Below are positions 1 to 10,012 of a DNA stretch of 60,613 bases, piece by piece; the first letter of the stretch is position 1; each line of letters opens with the position of its first letter. The notes beneath the pieces were generated by a model. That model had not been told where the DNA came from. It saw only the letters and a program-made list of their open reading frames with translations, and ran no database searches. The translations under genes were made by a program, and so were the position numbers. This stretch comes from Flavobacteriales bacterium (GTDB lineage Bacteria > Bacteroidota > Bacteroidia > Flavobacteriales > CAJXXR01): positions 64,673 through 125,285 of the forward strand of contig JAOAQX010000011.1 in NCBI GenBank assembly GCA_025210805.1. The letters are read 5' to 3'.

Positions 1-3000
1 GTTTTCTAAGCGTACCAAACCACTTGATTGTTCTCTCTCCCTCTGGTGAAGTGATGTGAATAAAGTAAATTCCTGAAGCGATTGCTACTTCATAATTGTT
101 CTTTAAGTTCCAATCTAAATCACCTCCATCGTCTGAACGAAGTGTTCTAATTAATGAACCGTTTGCGTTTAAGATTGTAATTACAGAATTCTTAGGAAGA
201 TTTGTAATTCTTACTTTATAATCCAAAGGTCCTTTTTCATAAGACGAAAGTCCATAATATGGATTCGGCACTACATTCACTAGATCCAATTGTGTTCCAC
301 CTTTTGTAGATTCTCTGTCATTTAAATCATTCGTGATCGTAATATTATCCGTTTTGAATGTATAAGCTGGATAGGCTTTATTCATTTCTGTCTCGGCACA
401 TCCTCTAAATTTAGAGCTCGATGTAGCAGCTCCCCATCTAGTGAGTTCTTGAGCAATATCGATATTGATTGCAACATCGTTAGATAACCACTCTTTGTCT
501 TTAGCTAACATTGGAACTCCTACCCACATAGCGTCTTCAAAAATCTTGTTTTTATCAGATGAACCACCATTTTTGTTATCAGCTAGATTAGCTACTTTAC
601 TAATTCTATCAAATAACTCATGATTTTTTTCATTATCTCCAGCATATTGAGAACTCATTACATAGAAATAATGACGACCACCAGCTATTTTGTTAGGATA
701 TACTACCAAATTATCTCTGTCTTGGTCTCTTTCGAATTCATCATTACCAGCTTCATCAGTTGGATTAAACATCATGTCATTACCATTATGATCTACTAAA
801 GCAGAATCTTCAGCAATCATCATATTCAATCGTTGACCTGTACTCTTATCTAAAGCATATCCAGGGAACCAAGACCATCCTTTTGTTCCACTATTGTCAG
901 GATTACCATCTTTATCCACAGAAGGTCTTTTTCTAACATCTTTAAGATCCTTATAGTCATCTTGGTCATCTACATAGTGATGTGCTTCGATAACTGGGAC
1001 TCTTGTCCAGTTTGAACGATCTTTTGTAAATACGATCTTCACAGATGAAAGATTCTTAAAACGATCTTTTTCATCACCACTTAGGTGAAGGTTTGTTGCA
1101 TAACTAGATACATATCTAGGGTATCCATTATCAGGACTTGTTAACCAATATGGAGCAATTCCACCACCCGCAATTTCTTTATATCGCTGTCTTGGATCCG
1201 CAAAATCGGGGTTGTCTGGAGAACCTGAAGTTGGAACATCAGGAAGTTTTGAGAGCCTAACATCTTGTATCCAATAACGGTTATCTTGATCTTCACCAGG
1301 AGTTAATTCGAAATCTCTATTTGGTATTTGAGCAGTTCCTGAGAGTATCCAGTTTTGAGATTGAGGATAATCACCATCAAAATAGAAGGTCATCCATTCA
1401 TCATTTGGATTATCATAAGTTATCTCCCAACCGATAAGTCCATTTGTTGCATTTCCACTTTCAGGGTTTAGAGGGGTTTCAAAATCCGTATCGAATTCAA
1501 TAGCAATTCCCCATTCAGGAATGATTTGATCATTTGCTGAAAGTAAAGTTGCCTTAGAATATACAGTATCAGGATTTGCTCCATCGTAATCCTTAATCAT
1601 TCTCCAAGAAGTTCTATCAAACTTCAATTCTTTGGTAGCACCAGTAGATCCAGTATTATAAAGTTCCAGCATAAATTTAGCATTAGGAACCGAGAATGGA
1701 TCTATTACGTATAAATTAATAGGTGTTTTATCTTCTTTATATTCAGCTTGAGCAACACAATATTCTTTTAATACTTTTGCTTCAGATTCAGGTGTAAAGT
1801 CAAGTTCAAAAGAGTTTGAACCAGCACCTTGAATTCTTGTCATTGCTGGGCGTACTCCATAGTCTCCCTTCTTATTTATAGCAGTTTTTCTTGGTCTAGC
1901 CTTATAAATTGAAATTCCGTCTGTACCCGAAGTTTTACGACCTGCCAAATATGGTCTTTTTTGACCCGAAGAATTTCCTTCAAAAATATTTTGCACACTT
2001 CCATAAGGAACATCTGGTTGATATTTCATATATTCATTATAGGCATAAGAAATAGCCATATAATAATACTGCTTATTGTTTACCAAAGCTTGATTCGTAA
2101 AGGCATCTCTACTTAATTTGAAACTATGCTTTATACCAGTATTAGAAGCCTGTATTGTTTTATCTTTGGGCACATTGTTATCTACAGATTGATCATATTC
2201 CCAGTTGATTAGTCCAGTAATTGGCTGATCTAAATTGTCAACAGTATCAACAGAAGTTACTTCTCCGCTAGCATTTAGTTCTTCTTCAATCTTTTTTCTA
2301 AAGTTCTTAATATCTGTTTGGAAAACTAATCTAGCTTTAGATGCATCATAGATATCTGAAGGTACAACAGTTTCATCTTTCAATTGAAAAATTTGATATC
2401 CTTCAAATCGATATTTATTATCTGGAATTGGAAAATCACCAGTTTCAATTAAAGTGACATCCTCATCTTCGTAACTTTCATTTTCATTGTTTCCAACTCC
2501 TATAATTTGAAAAACAAGTTCCTGATCCAATGAAACAATATCTAAATTCGGAGATGTTGGACCATCTAACACTTTAAAACAATTATCAAATAATGCCTGA
2601 GCTTTATCATCGGCAGCTTTTAGTTTAGCAACTGAAGCAAAAGGACCTCCTGAGCTAGCACGTGCCCAAACTAAACCAGTAGTAATATCATTTACAACAT
2701 TTGGCTCCAGAGTAAATGGACCCGCAGAGGTTAAGAAACGTCTATCAGCAGGCGTATTCCCTGCAGTTTGCTCTGTCCACGGAGTAGAAAAGGCTGGATC
2801 TGTATCTTCTGGAAACATATAATCACAAGGTTCTCCATTAATTTCAGTTCCATTAACTCCATACGTTAATGGAGATCCATTTTTCCAACGTCCTCGAAGG
2901 TAGTTATAATGATGTTGACCCTCTGTTGGATTTCCAAAGTTAGAGAAGTCATTATTATAGTATACAAACTTAGACATAATAATTGTTTCACGACCTTCTG

Positions 3001-4222
3001 GAAGTGAATCTGGTATTTCGATTTGATTACCATCCGCATCAGTACCGTAAGTACAGTCAACACAACCATCTTTATCATTATCAATTCCATCACCAACATC
3101 AGCTTTAGGACCTTTAAAGAAATCCAGACCTAATGCAGGAGAATTTTGTCCATATCCATTAGCTCCTTCATCATTTCCATCACCATTATAGGTATATCCT
3201 AATCCACGTTGAACATCACATCCAACATAATCATCAAAAGCAAAACCGACATCAGAATCCACCCAAGTACCAAAATAAGTTTGCTCTAAATCTTCAGGAG
3301 AATAGTTAATAATTCTGAAATTATAGAAAGTCATATCATTAATTTCATCATTAGTAGTATAAGCAAATGCTTGAGCACGAATTTCTACACCAATCGCTTC
3401 AGTTCCTGATTCGGAGTGAATATTTCCTCGGTCATTATATACCCAAAAAATCGTTTGGTCACCGAAAATTAGATTCGCATTATCATCATCACAGCTAATA
3501 TTGGCTGTATTCGCATTATCCACCTCTTTATAAGCAGGGTATTCACAATCTTGCCATTCATAAATTCCATCGTCATCTAAATCCACAAAAGGAGCAAGAA
3601 TATATGGTAATTCACCATCTACACCGTTTCCCGGCCAGTTTTTTATGGATTCTGGAATCTCAATACCTCCAGCTCCACCAGCCTTTTGACAGTCATTATA
3701 AAAAGAGCTAACCTCTTCTAAGGTTACTGAAAAGTGATCATCATAGTCATTACAGATGTCCACATTAGTTTGCCCGTAATCTGGATTTGACACTAAATCC
3801 CCCGAAGCATTTTCTATTTCTTTTCTTCCATCAAGAGGACCTGACCAAAAGTCATTTTGGTTACCTTGACGATAGGTCATGGCGGCAACTTTCAAGTTTC
3901 CATCTGGTGTTAAACCACCCATCCAAATAGATCCTGCAAATACAGAGTGTTTACCTGAATTTTTTGGAATTTCATATTTTGGTTGAGAATTCAAATCCCA
4001 CCAAAAGTCTCCACCACCGAGTAATGTTGTACGCACATTATTGAGTTCCATAACAATCTTAGATGTTGATGGTAAACAATTATTTGCTAAGACCACTTGT
4101 GGTTTAGATTTAGTATTCGCATTAGGAATACCTATATTCTCTTTCGCTATCGCAGTAGTACTAAAAGCACCAATAAGACCTGCCATGGCTAAAAAGCTTT
4201 GTATTTTGCTATTTTTTGTCAT
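1..4222 (-). CDS. Large secreted protein with T9SS C-terminal sorting domain (3' end cut by window edge)
   Basis: About 1407 residues are visible and the reading frame runs off the left edge. The ATG at 4222 is followed by a signal peptide (MTKNSKIQSF..., hydrophobic, ending near residue 26 at an AIA site). The body is rich in Asp, Asn and Gly with calcium-binding-like stretches such as DLDDDGIYEWQDC and DGIDNDKDGCVDC. The last ~110 visible residues have the type A sorting-domain pattern: VVPNPYYG, then ITNLPKNSVITILNANGSLI, then ASGIYFIHI and KWFGTLRK. Probably only a few residues are missing. The TonB-dependent receptor ends 20 bases upstream on the same strand, so the two are likely co-transcribed. 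Inferred role: a cell-surface or secreted protein exported by the type IX system. The ligand is unknown. Confidence 0.85.
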   Translation of the reverse strand, partial: MTKNSKIQSFLAMAGLIGAFSTTAIAKENIGIPNANTKSKPQVVLANNCLPSTSKIVMELNNVRTTLLGGGDFWWDLNSQPKYEIPKNSGKHSVFAGSIWMGGLTPDGNLKVAAMTYRQGNQNDFWSGPLDGRKEIENASGDLVSNPDYGQTNVDICNDYDDHFSVTLEEVSSFYNDCQKAGGAGGIEIPESIKNWPGNGVDGELPYILAPFVDLDDDGIYEWQDCEYPAYKEVDNANTANISCDDDNANLIFGDQTIFWVYNDRGNIHSESGTEAIGVEIRAQAFAYTTNDEINDMTFYNFRIINYSPEDLEQTYFGTWVDSDVGFAFDDYVGCDVQRGLGYTYNGDGNDEGANGYGQNSPALGLDFFKGPKADVGDGIDNDKDGCVDCTYGTDADGNQIEIPDSLPEGRETIIMSKFVYYNNDFSNFGNPTEGQHHYNYLRGRWKNGSPLTYGVNGTEINGEPCDYMFPEDTDPAFSTPWTEQTAGNTPADRRFLTSAGPFTLEPNVVNDITTGLVWARASSGGPFASVAKLKAADDKAQALFDNCFKVLDGPTSPNLDIVSLDQELVFQIIGVGNNENESYEDEDVTLIETGDFPIPDNKYRFEGYQIFQLKDETVVPSDIYDASKARLVFQTDIKNFRKKIEEELNASGEVTSVDTVDNLDQPITGLINWEYDQSVDNNVPKDKTIQASNTGIKHSFKLSRDAFTNQALVNNKQYYYMAISYAYNEYMKYQPDVPYGSVQNIFEGNSSGQKRPYLAGRKTSGTDGISIYKARPRKTAINKKGDYGVRPAMTRIQGAGSNSFELDFTPESEAKVLKEYCVAQAEYKEDKTPINLYVIDPFSVPNAKFMLELYNTGSTGATKELKFDRTSWRMIKDYDGANPDTVYSKATLLSANDQIIPEWGIAIEFDTDFETPLNPESGNATNGLIGWEITYDNPNDEWMTFYFDGDYPQSQNWILSGTAQIPNRDFELTPGEDQDNRYWIQDVRLSKLPDVPTSGSPDNPDFADPRQRYKEIAGGGIAPYWLTSPDNGYPRYVSSYATNLHLSGDEKDRFKNLSSVKIVFTKDRSNWTRVPVIEAHHYVDDQDDYKDLKDVRKRPSVDKDGNPDNSGTKGWSWFPGYALDKSTGQRLNMMIAEDSALVDHNGNDMMFNPTDEAGNDEFERDQDRDNLVVYPNKIAGGRHYFYVMSSQYAGDNEKNHELFDRISKVANLADNKNGGSSDKNKIFEDAMWVGVPMLAKDKEWLSNDVAINIDIAQELTRWGAATSSSKFRGCAETEMNKAYPAYTFKTDNITITNDLNDRESTKGGTQLDLVNVVPNPYYGLSSYEKGPLDYKVRITNLPKNSVITILNANGSLIRTLRSDDGGDLDWNLKNNYEVAIASGIYFIHITSPEGERTIKWFGTLRK

Positions 4223-4242
4223 AATTTTTTTCTGCTTAACGA

Positions 4243-7200
4243 TTAAAACTCAAAACTTACACCAACACGTATTGTTCTTGGAGACGAATATCTGTAAGGA
4301 TTATCTAAGCGTGTGTTATAAAAATCAACATAAGTGTTTCCTTGGTCTCCCAATGCATTAATTTTATCCTGACCTTGTGGAGAACTCAACCAACCATCAT
4401 CATTAGAATTACCTGTTGCTCTAAATACACTTAAAATATTTTCTGTATTTAATAAGTTTTGAACTCCAGCATAAACTCTCATTCCTATATCTTTCTTTCC
4501 CTCACGAGCAATCGTAAATCTTTTGGATAATGATAAATCAATATTGTACCTAAATGGTAGTCTTGAACCATTTACCGTACCTTTTATAGAAGGACTAGTA
4601 GCCGCTCCTGTTTCTTGTGAGGCATATGGTATTCCACCTAATGTATATGGACGTCCAGAAGCAACATTACCCAATAAAAATATAGACATTCCTTGCAAAA
4701 CATTTTTCAATTTCGCAGGACCATTATACGCATCCCCAGATGGGAAGCCATATCTAATTTGAGCTTTTAATGTATGTCTGGTGTCAAAACTTAATGGTAA
4801 TGTTTGTCGTAAATTAGGAATACCTGCTCGTATTAGACCAGCTGCCGTAGCAGAATTTGATCCTGTTCCATCAGCAAACTGTAATGTATAATTTGCTGTT
4901 AAACTTAAATTATCATTTTCACCTACTCTTTTTTCAAACTCTAAAGTAAATCCTTTTGTAGTACCGAAATCTCGATTATCGAATAGAGTATAAGAAATTG
5001 GATAAGCATTTGTTACTTGTGTAATCTGAATCATATCTCTTTGCTCTCGATAAAATGCAGATAATGAAATAGCAGAGATATCTGTTAACTTCTGTTTAAA
5101 ACCTACTTCGTAATTTGTGTTTTTTTGCATTTTCAAATCTGGATTTGCACTTGAACGAACACTTGTAGATCTACGGGCTATATCCAATATTTGACCAGGA
5201 TTAAAAATCCCATTCCCTGTCCCAGGTCTTTGAGTCAAGAGGTCATAATTTGCAAAAAACTTAGCTTCATCAGATATTGGGAAGTTAAATGCAATTCTTG
5301 GCATTACAACTACTTCTGGCTCATAATCAGTAAAAGCTTTATCTGTTACAAAAGAGTTTTTTACTAAACCGCCTTCTTTTGCATCTTCAGTAAGATATGG
5401 TATTGGTGACCCTGAAGCTCCTGCAATTTTCTGCAAATCTGTAACTCTATTACCCTGGGCATCATACCAGTTATCTCCATCTCGATAGGCTGTAATAGAT
5501 TTTGGATTATCTTCATCATCTACATACACAACAAAATCATCACCAATTGCACTTGGACGAGTCGCTCCAAATTTGTCAAAATTAACTTCTGAAGCAGTTC
5601 TTGCGTCATAAATAGTATATTTATCTTTAAGAACTGGCTGATTTGCATCGTATCTATCAACACGGATACCTACACTCAAAATCATATCATTGAATGTCAA
5701 TTTGTCTTGAATATATCCTGCAATATAAATTGGTTCAAATGCTGAAGTTTTTCTCGTTAATGTTCCATCTGCAAGAGAATCCGTAAGAAAATCGTTGAAA
5801 GTAGGTTGTGAACCTGTGATTTCATTTCCATATAAATCATATCCCAAACCAGAAGCTAAACCTTGATCGTAAATTTGTTCTTGACTAAATAAATCAATAC
5901 TCAAATCGTCAGGATTCATGGCATCTGTGTAAACAGGCTTATCATAACTTAATCCAAAACGGTCACGAACATTTTTGGCGTACCCTACAATTTGACTTTC
6001 CTCATATAATGGAATCGCATCTAATATTGCTTGATTCTGCTGGTTATATTCACCATTAAATTCATATTTATAATTAGCCCCAGATAAATGAGAGTTTTCA
6101 ACCAAACGAGCAACATTCCATAAATTAGACGCTCCTACATTATAAGTTTTATATGATCTCTGCTCAAATTCAAACCCCATCTTTAGGTTATGATTCCCGA
6201 TTGATCCTGATGTTGAACCAGTAAATCTAAATTGAGAAACTTTTTGTTTAAATCTAGACCCTGGGTTTATACCTACATTAGACCATAAAGACAGCAAAGA
6301 AGCAGGACTTGTACCATTTCTTACTCCTTGTGGCAAAGAATTGATTGATCCAGTTGTTAAAGGATTAGCAAAACCAAAATACTGTGATGCTAAATTTGCA
6401 TGATTTTCATTAATACTGCTAGGCGTAAATGAAAATGACTCTGGAGTTGCTCCCGCAAACCTTATAACATGAGAAAATGTACTATTGTCTGGAAAGGGCT
6501 CATCACTTGTAGATTGAATTCTTACCGTTTCTTCTTCTCCTGTGATTTTGTTAAATACCGTATATTCATTATTCCTGTAATTAAATGGAAGAAAAGCATC
6601 TCTTTGTTTTGGCGTAAATTTCCCTGCATAACCGTATCTAAAAAGATTATCTTCATGTTTAGGACTTTCTTGTGTTAAATTATTTAACGAATAGTCGGCA
6701 TGAAGTGTATACATTGCATCCTGAATAGTAGCCTTTTCACCATCCTCAGATTCATTCTGAAAAAATTGTTGAAAAGTGGCATAAGCACTAAGATTAGATG
6801 ATTTTGTCTTATATTCATAATCAGGATTGGCAAAAATCAAGGCTCTACTCATTTGATCCGTGTTATTTAAAGTAAAGGTCCCACCAACTTTTAGACGTGA
6901 ATATTCTCCCAACTTAACATCGAATTTGGTTTGAGAAGTTAATCCTAATGACGTAGCACCCTCCAAATGATCTAATTTTTCGATATCGGATGATCTTATA
7001 TAACTCAATGTAGGATTAACAATTGGTGCATTTGGATTCCCCGTGATAATTAACGGATTTTTTCTTGCATTATCTAATACCTCATCCTTAATTTTGTATA
7101 TATATCTAGATTGTGAATAATCTCCTTGATAAAGTAATTGCGCAGACGCAAAAACTCCAATTAATGGAATTTTAGCATCTTTATCTTTCCAAATAAGTGG

Positions 7201-7956
7201 AGTCGTAAAATATCCTCCTAATCTATTATACCCATAAGGGTCTAAGAATTGTGAGGTTTCAAAATCGATACCACCTGCTGTTACTGATGAAGGACCTCTC
7301 GTAACAACTGAAATAATCCCAGAAGCTCCATCTCCATATTCTGCAGGGACACCTCCAATAATTACATTCATCTGATCCAAGGCTTGCTGAGGAAGATTCA
7401 AACTTGATCCTCTCTGTTTCACTCCGTCAACAAAGTAAACAACTTCGCCACCTCGACCTCCTTTTACATTCAGACCACCATTTCTATCTGTTTGATCGAT
7501 ACCACTAGAACCTGAAGATGCTAATGCATTCAAGTTTCTAATTGGAGCTTCTTTGATTTTCTCAGCACTAATAGTCGTGATTTGCTCATCCTTAATTATA
7601 GGATCAACATGAGAGACTAGTTCAACCTCATCCATCAAACCTCCTTCTTGGAGAGCTGCATTAACATTGGTAATTCCCGTTGGAGTAATTATTACTCCAG
7701 CCTTTTTTATTGGAGAATAACCAACATATGAAATTTCCACATTATATGTTCCGGCATCAATACCATTTATTTGATAACGACCATCAATATCAGTGGCTGC
7801 ACCTTTTACAATAGTCTCTCCGTTTTTGACGACAATGTTCGCACCGATCAATGTTTCACCACTGGCAGCATCTGTAACCACACCTCGCAGGGTCTGTGCA
7901 AACGCACTAAAGGACAGCCCTGTAACTAAAAAAATTAAGAGTAGATTTCTCAGCAT
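4243..7956 (-). CDS. TonB-dependent outer-membrane receptor with carboxypeptidase-regulatory-like domain
   Basis: 1237 residues. A Sec signal peptide ends near residue 21 (SAFAQ). Residues ~22-105 form the Ig-like CarboxypepD_reg domain (LRGVVTDAASGETLIGANIVV). A plug domain follows to about residue 230 (GGLNVKGGRGGEVVYFVDGV), then a long beta-barrel ending in the outer-membrane signature VGVSFEF with C-terminal Phe. The length is typical of Bacteroidota receptors. The gene heads a two-gene unit with the T9SS cargo protein. A promoter with exact TTTG and a TAATTTTA box lies upstream. Substrate cannot be read from the sequence. No SusD partner is present, so it is not a classical SusCD glycan locus. 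Confidence 0.92.
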   Translation of the reverse strand: MLRNLLLIFLVTGLSFSAFAQTLRGVVTDAASGETLIGANIVVKNGETIVKGAATDIDGRYQINGIDAGTYNVEISYVGYSPIKKAGVIITPTGITNVNAALQEGGLMDEVELVSHVDPIIKDEQITTISAEKIKEAPIRNLNALASSGSSGIDQTDRNGGLNVKGGRGGEVVYFVDGVKQRGSSLNLPQQALDQMNVIIGGVPAEYGDGASGIISVVTRGPSSVTAGGIDFETSQFLDPYGYNRLGGYFTTPLIWKDKDAKIPLIGVFASAQLLYQGDYSQSRYIYKIKDEVLDNARKNPLIITGNPNAPIVNPTLSYIRSSDIEKLDHLEGATSLGLTSQTKFDVKLGEYSRLKVGGTFTLNNTDQMSRALIFANPDYEYKTKSSNLSAYATFQQFFQNESEDGEKATIQDAMYTLHADYSLNNLTQESPKHEDNLFRYGYAGKFTPKQRDAFLPFNYRNNEYTVFNKITGEEETVRIQSTSDEPFPDNSTFSHVIRFAGATPESFSFTPSSINENHANLASQYFGFANPLTTGSINSLPQGVRNGTSPASLLSLWSNVGINPGSRFKQKVSQFRFTGSTSGSIGNHNLKMGFEFEQRSYKTYNVGASNLWNVARLVENSHLSGANYKYEFNGEYNQQNQAILDAIPLYEESQIVGYAKNVRDRFGLSYDKPVYTDAMNPDDLSIDLFSQEQIYDQGLASGLGYDLYGNEITGSQPTFNDFLTDSLADGTLTRKTSAFEPIYIAGYIQDKLTFNDMILSVGIRVDRYDANQPVLKDKYTIYDARTASEVNFDKFGATRPSAIGDDFVVYVDDEDNPKSITAYRDGDNWYDAQGNRVTDLQKIAGASGSPIPYLTEDAKEGGLVKNSFVTDKAFTDYEPEVVVMPRIAFNFPISDEAKFFANYDLLTQRPGTGNGIFNPGQILDIARRSTSVRSSANPDLKMQKNTNYEVGFKQKLTDISAISLSAFYREQRDMIQITQVTNAYPISYTLFDNRDFGTTKGFTLEFEKRVGENDNLSLTANYTLQFADGTGSNSATAAGLIRAGIPNLRQTLPLSFDTRHTLKAQIRYGFPSGDAYNGPAKLKNVLQGMSIFLLGNVASGRPYTLGGIPYASQETGAATSPSIKGTVNGSRLPFRYNIDLSLSKRFTIAREGKKDIGMRVYAGVQNLLNTENILSVFRATGNSNDDGWLSSPQGQDKINALGDQGNTYVDFYNTRLDNPYRYSSPRTIRVGVSFEF

Positions 7957-7995
7957 AAACGTATTTTAAATTAATTATATCTACTGACAACTTGG

Positions 7996-8026
7996 TAAAA
8001 TTATACAAATCAAATAATTATTCAAA
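7996..8026 (-). promoter_or_regulatory. Predicted promoter of the TonB receptor operon
   Basis: Reading the minus strand, TTTG (8026-8023) is followed by 19 bases and TAATTTTA (8003-7996). This is one mismatch from the Bacteroidota TTTG-N19-TAnnTTTG consensus. The start codon is 40 bases downstream. Confidence 0.5.
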
Positions 8027-8122
8027 GCATTTTTTAACAATTTTTTAACGTAATTTTACTTAATCTAAGGTAACAATTCTTGTTATAGATCGTTTTAATA
8101 GCCTTAAAAACATTATTTTAAA

Positions 8123-8545
8123 ATGTTCAGAAAAATCTTTCTTCTTCCTTTTTTACTCTTAATTATTGCTTGCGATGACAATAATTTCAATCCGAATTTT
8201 CCTAAAAAAAATATTCAGTTAACTATTTACCCTGGTTCTGGTGCTTATTTTGATCTAGGAGCCATTGGTGGAAGCCTATTTCTAGAAGGTGGTGTCCGTG
8301 GACTTGTGGTGTATAGAGATGGCACAAATAGTTTTCAAGTATTTGATAGAGCTTGCCCTTATAATCCTCTAGATGATTGTGAAATTGTAGATTTTGAAAA
8401 AGAAAATAGCTTTAAGCTCATAGATAAATGTTGCGGGTCTCAGTTTCTAATAACCACAGGCGAGGTTCTCAATGGACCGAGTGAATTCAACTTACAACGA
8501 TATAATTATACCTTTGATGGAAATGAATTAAGAATCTGGAACTAG
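8123..8545 (+). CDS. Rieske-fold-like lipoprotein with altered ligand residues
   Basis: 140 residues. The signal peptide ends in a lipobox with Cys17 (LLIIAC). The C-terminal half follows the layout of Rieske-type proteins: FDRACPYN at ~74-81, then KCCGSQF at ~102-108, then GEVLNGPSEFNLQRYNY and a final strand. The usual Cys-x-His / Cys-x-x-His ligands are not kept: Tyr80 replaces the first His and Cys104 sits where the second His belongs. An ordinary 2Fe-2S cluster is therefore unlikely. It is probably a surface or periplasmic lipoprotein of unknown role. It is divergent from the TonB operon and 32 bases upstream of the next lipoprotein, which has its own promoter. Confidence 0.6.
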   Translation: MFRKIFLLPFLLLIIACDDNNFNPNFPKKNIQLTIYPGSGAYFDLGAIGGSLFLEGGVRGLVVYRDGTNSFQVFDRACPYNPLDDCEIVDFEKENSFKLIDKCCGSQFLITTGEVLNGPSEFNLQRYNYTFDGNELRIWN

Positions 8546-8552
8546 TTTTATT

Positions 8553-8560
8553 ACTTTTGC
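8553..8560 (+). promoter_or_regulatory. Bacteroidota -7 box upstream of LEA-like lipoprotein
   Basis: TACTTTTG matches TAnnTTTG and ends 17 bases before the ATG at 8578. No clear -33 element is visible. Confidence 0.45.
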
Positions 8561-8577
8561 ACAAAAATATAAGCCCA

Positions 8578-9042
8578 ATGAAAAAACTTCTTTTATCATT
8601 AGTACTTATTATAAGTATTATTTCTTGTGACGTAAATAAAGATCCAGAGTATAAAGGTCTAGGTAAAGTTAAAATCGAATCTATAAACGCAAAACACGCT
8701 ACACTTCTAGTGGATGCAAAATATTTTAACCCTAATGATCTTGGAGGAAAAATAGACCGTGTAGAAGTAGATGTATTGATCGATAACCGAAAAGTGGCAA
8801 CAGTAAATACTGCCAACTCTTTTGATGTTGAGGCAAAAAAAGATTTTACAGTTCCTATGCGTGTGAATATTCCCTTAAGTAAAATTTATGGGGAATCTAC
8901 AGGAATACTGGGTTCTGTTTTGAATGCCGTACAAAACAAAGAGATAAAAATTCAGTACAAAGGAAAATTAGTGTTCGATTTTGAGGCTTTTTTCTACACC
9001 CACGAAATGGATGATTCTATAGATTTTACGCTTAAAAAATAG
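8578..9042 (+). CDS. LEA type 2-like lipoprotein
   Basis: 154 residues from the ATG at 8578, chosen because it begins a standard lipoprotein signal (MKKLLLSLVLIISIISC). An upstream TTG in frame would overlap the promoter box. The mature part has the LEA_2/water-stress immunoglobulin-like pattern: a short beta domain with VKIESINAKHATLLVDAKYFNPN near the start, a central VDVLIDNRKVATV and a final FEAFFYTHEMDDSIDFTL. Proteins of this kind are common in Bacteroidota and have no assigned function. A strong terminator follows. Confidence 0.7.
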   Translation: MKKLLLSLVLIISIISCDVNKDPEYKGLGKVKIESINAKHATLLVDAKYFNPNDLGGKIDRVEVDVLIDNRKVATVNTANSFDVEAKKDFTVPMRVNIPLSKIYGESTGILGSVLNAVQNKEIKIQYKGKLVFDFEAFFYTHEMDDSIDFTLKK

Positions 9043-9080
9043 AGAACTTTCTAAAAAATATATCCTAATCAATCTAAAAA

Positions 9081-9120
9081 AGATTCAGGAAGAAGCATTA
9101 CGCTTCCTGGATCTTTTTTT
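9081..9120 (+). terminator. Rho-independent terminator
   Basis: An inverted repeat (AGATtCAGGAAG / CTTCCTGGATCT) with a short loop is followed by seven Ts. It ends the lipoprotein transcript. Confidence 0.85.
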
Positions 9121-9164
9121 ATCTACTAGCTCCAAAAGATCCTTTCTATAATAATGTAAGGCTA

Positions 9165-9172
9165 TAACTTTG
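9165..9172 (+). promoter_or_regulatory. Bacteroidota -7 box upstream of thioredoxin-like gene
   Basis: TAACTTTG matches TAnnTTTG, 55 bases before the ATG at 9228. The -33 region is weak. Confidence 0.45.
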
Positions 9173-9227
9173 TAAGTATTTTTAAAATAAACACACAAAG
9201 ACACAACAACCAATTAGAAAAAATAAA

Positions 9228-9812
9228 ATGAATACTTTAAAAAAGCACTTTGGAAAAGGAATGAGCTATGAGCAGTTTTATAAAGAACAAGAGTCTCTAG
9301 CGAAAGAAGGGAAAACATCTGGTGAACTTCAATTAGATAATCTAATTAACTATACCAAAATAAATGCCCAAAGAATGAGAAAGTGGGACAAAAGATACCA
9401 ACCTTCAGAAAATATTACAACTGCTGTGCAAAGCATCAATGAATCTGAAAAGTGGCTCCTACTCACGGAATCTTGGTGTGGCGATGCCGCTCAGGTTTTA
9501 GCACAGATTGCTAAAATAGCGAACAAAAATGAGAATATTGATTTAGAAATTCTCTATCGAGATGAAAATCTAGAATTGATGGATCAATTTTTAACCAACG
9601 GCGGGAGATCTATTCCAAAACTCATTCGGGTGAATTCTGAAACTGGTGAATTAATTAATCATTGGGGACCAAGAACTGCTCAAGCTAGCGAAATTGTAAA
9701 GCGAAATAAAGAAATGGGGCAACCTTATGACAAAGAACTCCACCTTTGGTATGCAAAACATGTGAATGAAAGTTTTGAAGAAGAATTCAAAAAAACAATA
9801 GACAACAACTAA
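9228..9812 (+). CDS. Thioredoxin-like family protein, single active-site cysteine
   Basis: 194 residues, no signal peptide, so cytoplasmic. The N-terminal ~60 residues are helical (MSYEQFYKEQESLAKEGK). The thioredoxin fold follows with LLLTESWCGDAAQVLAQI, where Cys84 is the only cysteine of the usual CxxC site, and a cis-Pro loop RSIPKLI. This matches the Thioredoxin_9-type family common in Bacteroidota, where a single Cys suggests a monothiol or non-redox role. It stands alone between two terminators. Confidence 0.8.
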   Translation: MNTLKKHFGKGMSYEQFYKEQESLAKEGKTSGELQLDNLINYTKINAQRMRKWDKRYQPSENITTAVQSINESEKWLLLTESWCGDAAQVLAQIAKIANKNENIDLEILYRDENLELMDQFLTNGGRSIPKLIRVNSETGELINHWGPRTAQASEIVKRNKEMGQPYDKELHLWYAKHVNESFEEEFKKTIDNN

Positions 9813-9890
9813 GTTATTTATTAAATTTGCTTGAAAGTCAAACGTCACAATTTATTCTTATAGGGTTATCTCTCGCAAATAACCCCAAAA

Positions 9891-9927
9891 AGCTTCCGAA
9901 AAAAAATCATTCGGGAGCTTTTTTTTT
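9891..9927 (+). terminator. Rho-independent terminator
   Basis: Arms AGCTTCCGA (9891-9899) and TCGGGAGCT (9911-9919) are followed by a run of eight Ts. A smaller hairpin, GGTTAT/ATAACC, lies just before it. Confidence 0.85.
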
Positions 9928-9997
9928 AGATATTAAAACTCACATTCTCTAAAATCTAATTGTGATTTTCCTTTGCACGGGTTCTAATTTTTCCACT

Positions 9998-10005
9998 TAC
10001 CTTTG
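9998..10005 (+). promoter_or_regulatory. Bacteroidota -7 box of the copper ATPase gene
   Basis: TACCTTTG matches the consensus. It ends only 7 bases before the chosen ATG, so the mRNA would have almost no leader. Confidence 0.5.
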
Positions 10006-10012
10006 CCCCATT

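Noticed and set aside
4243-7956. SusC of a glycan-uptake locus
   Set aside because: There is no SusD-like lipoprotein next to it and the partner is a T9SS cargo protein, so only a general TonB receptor call is supported.
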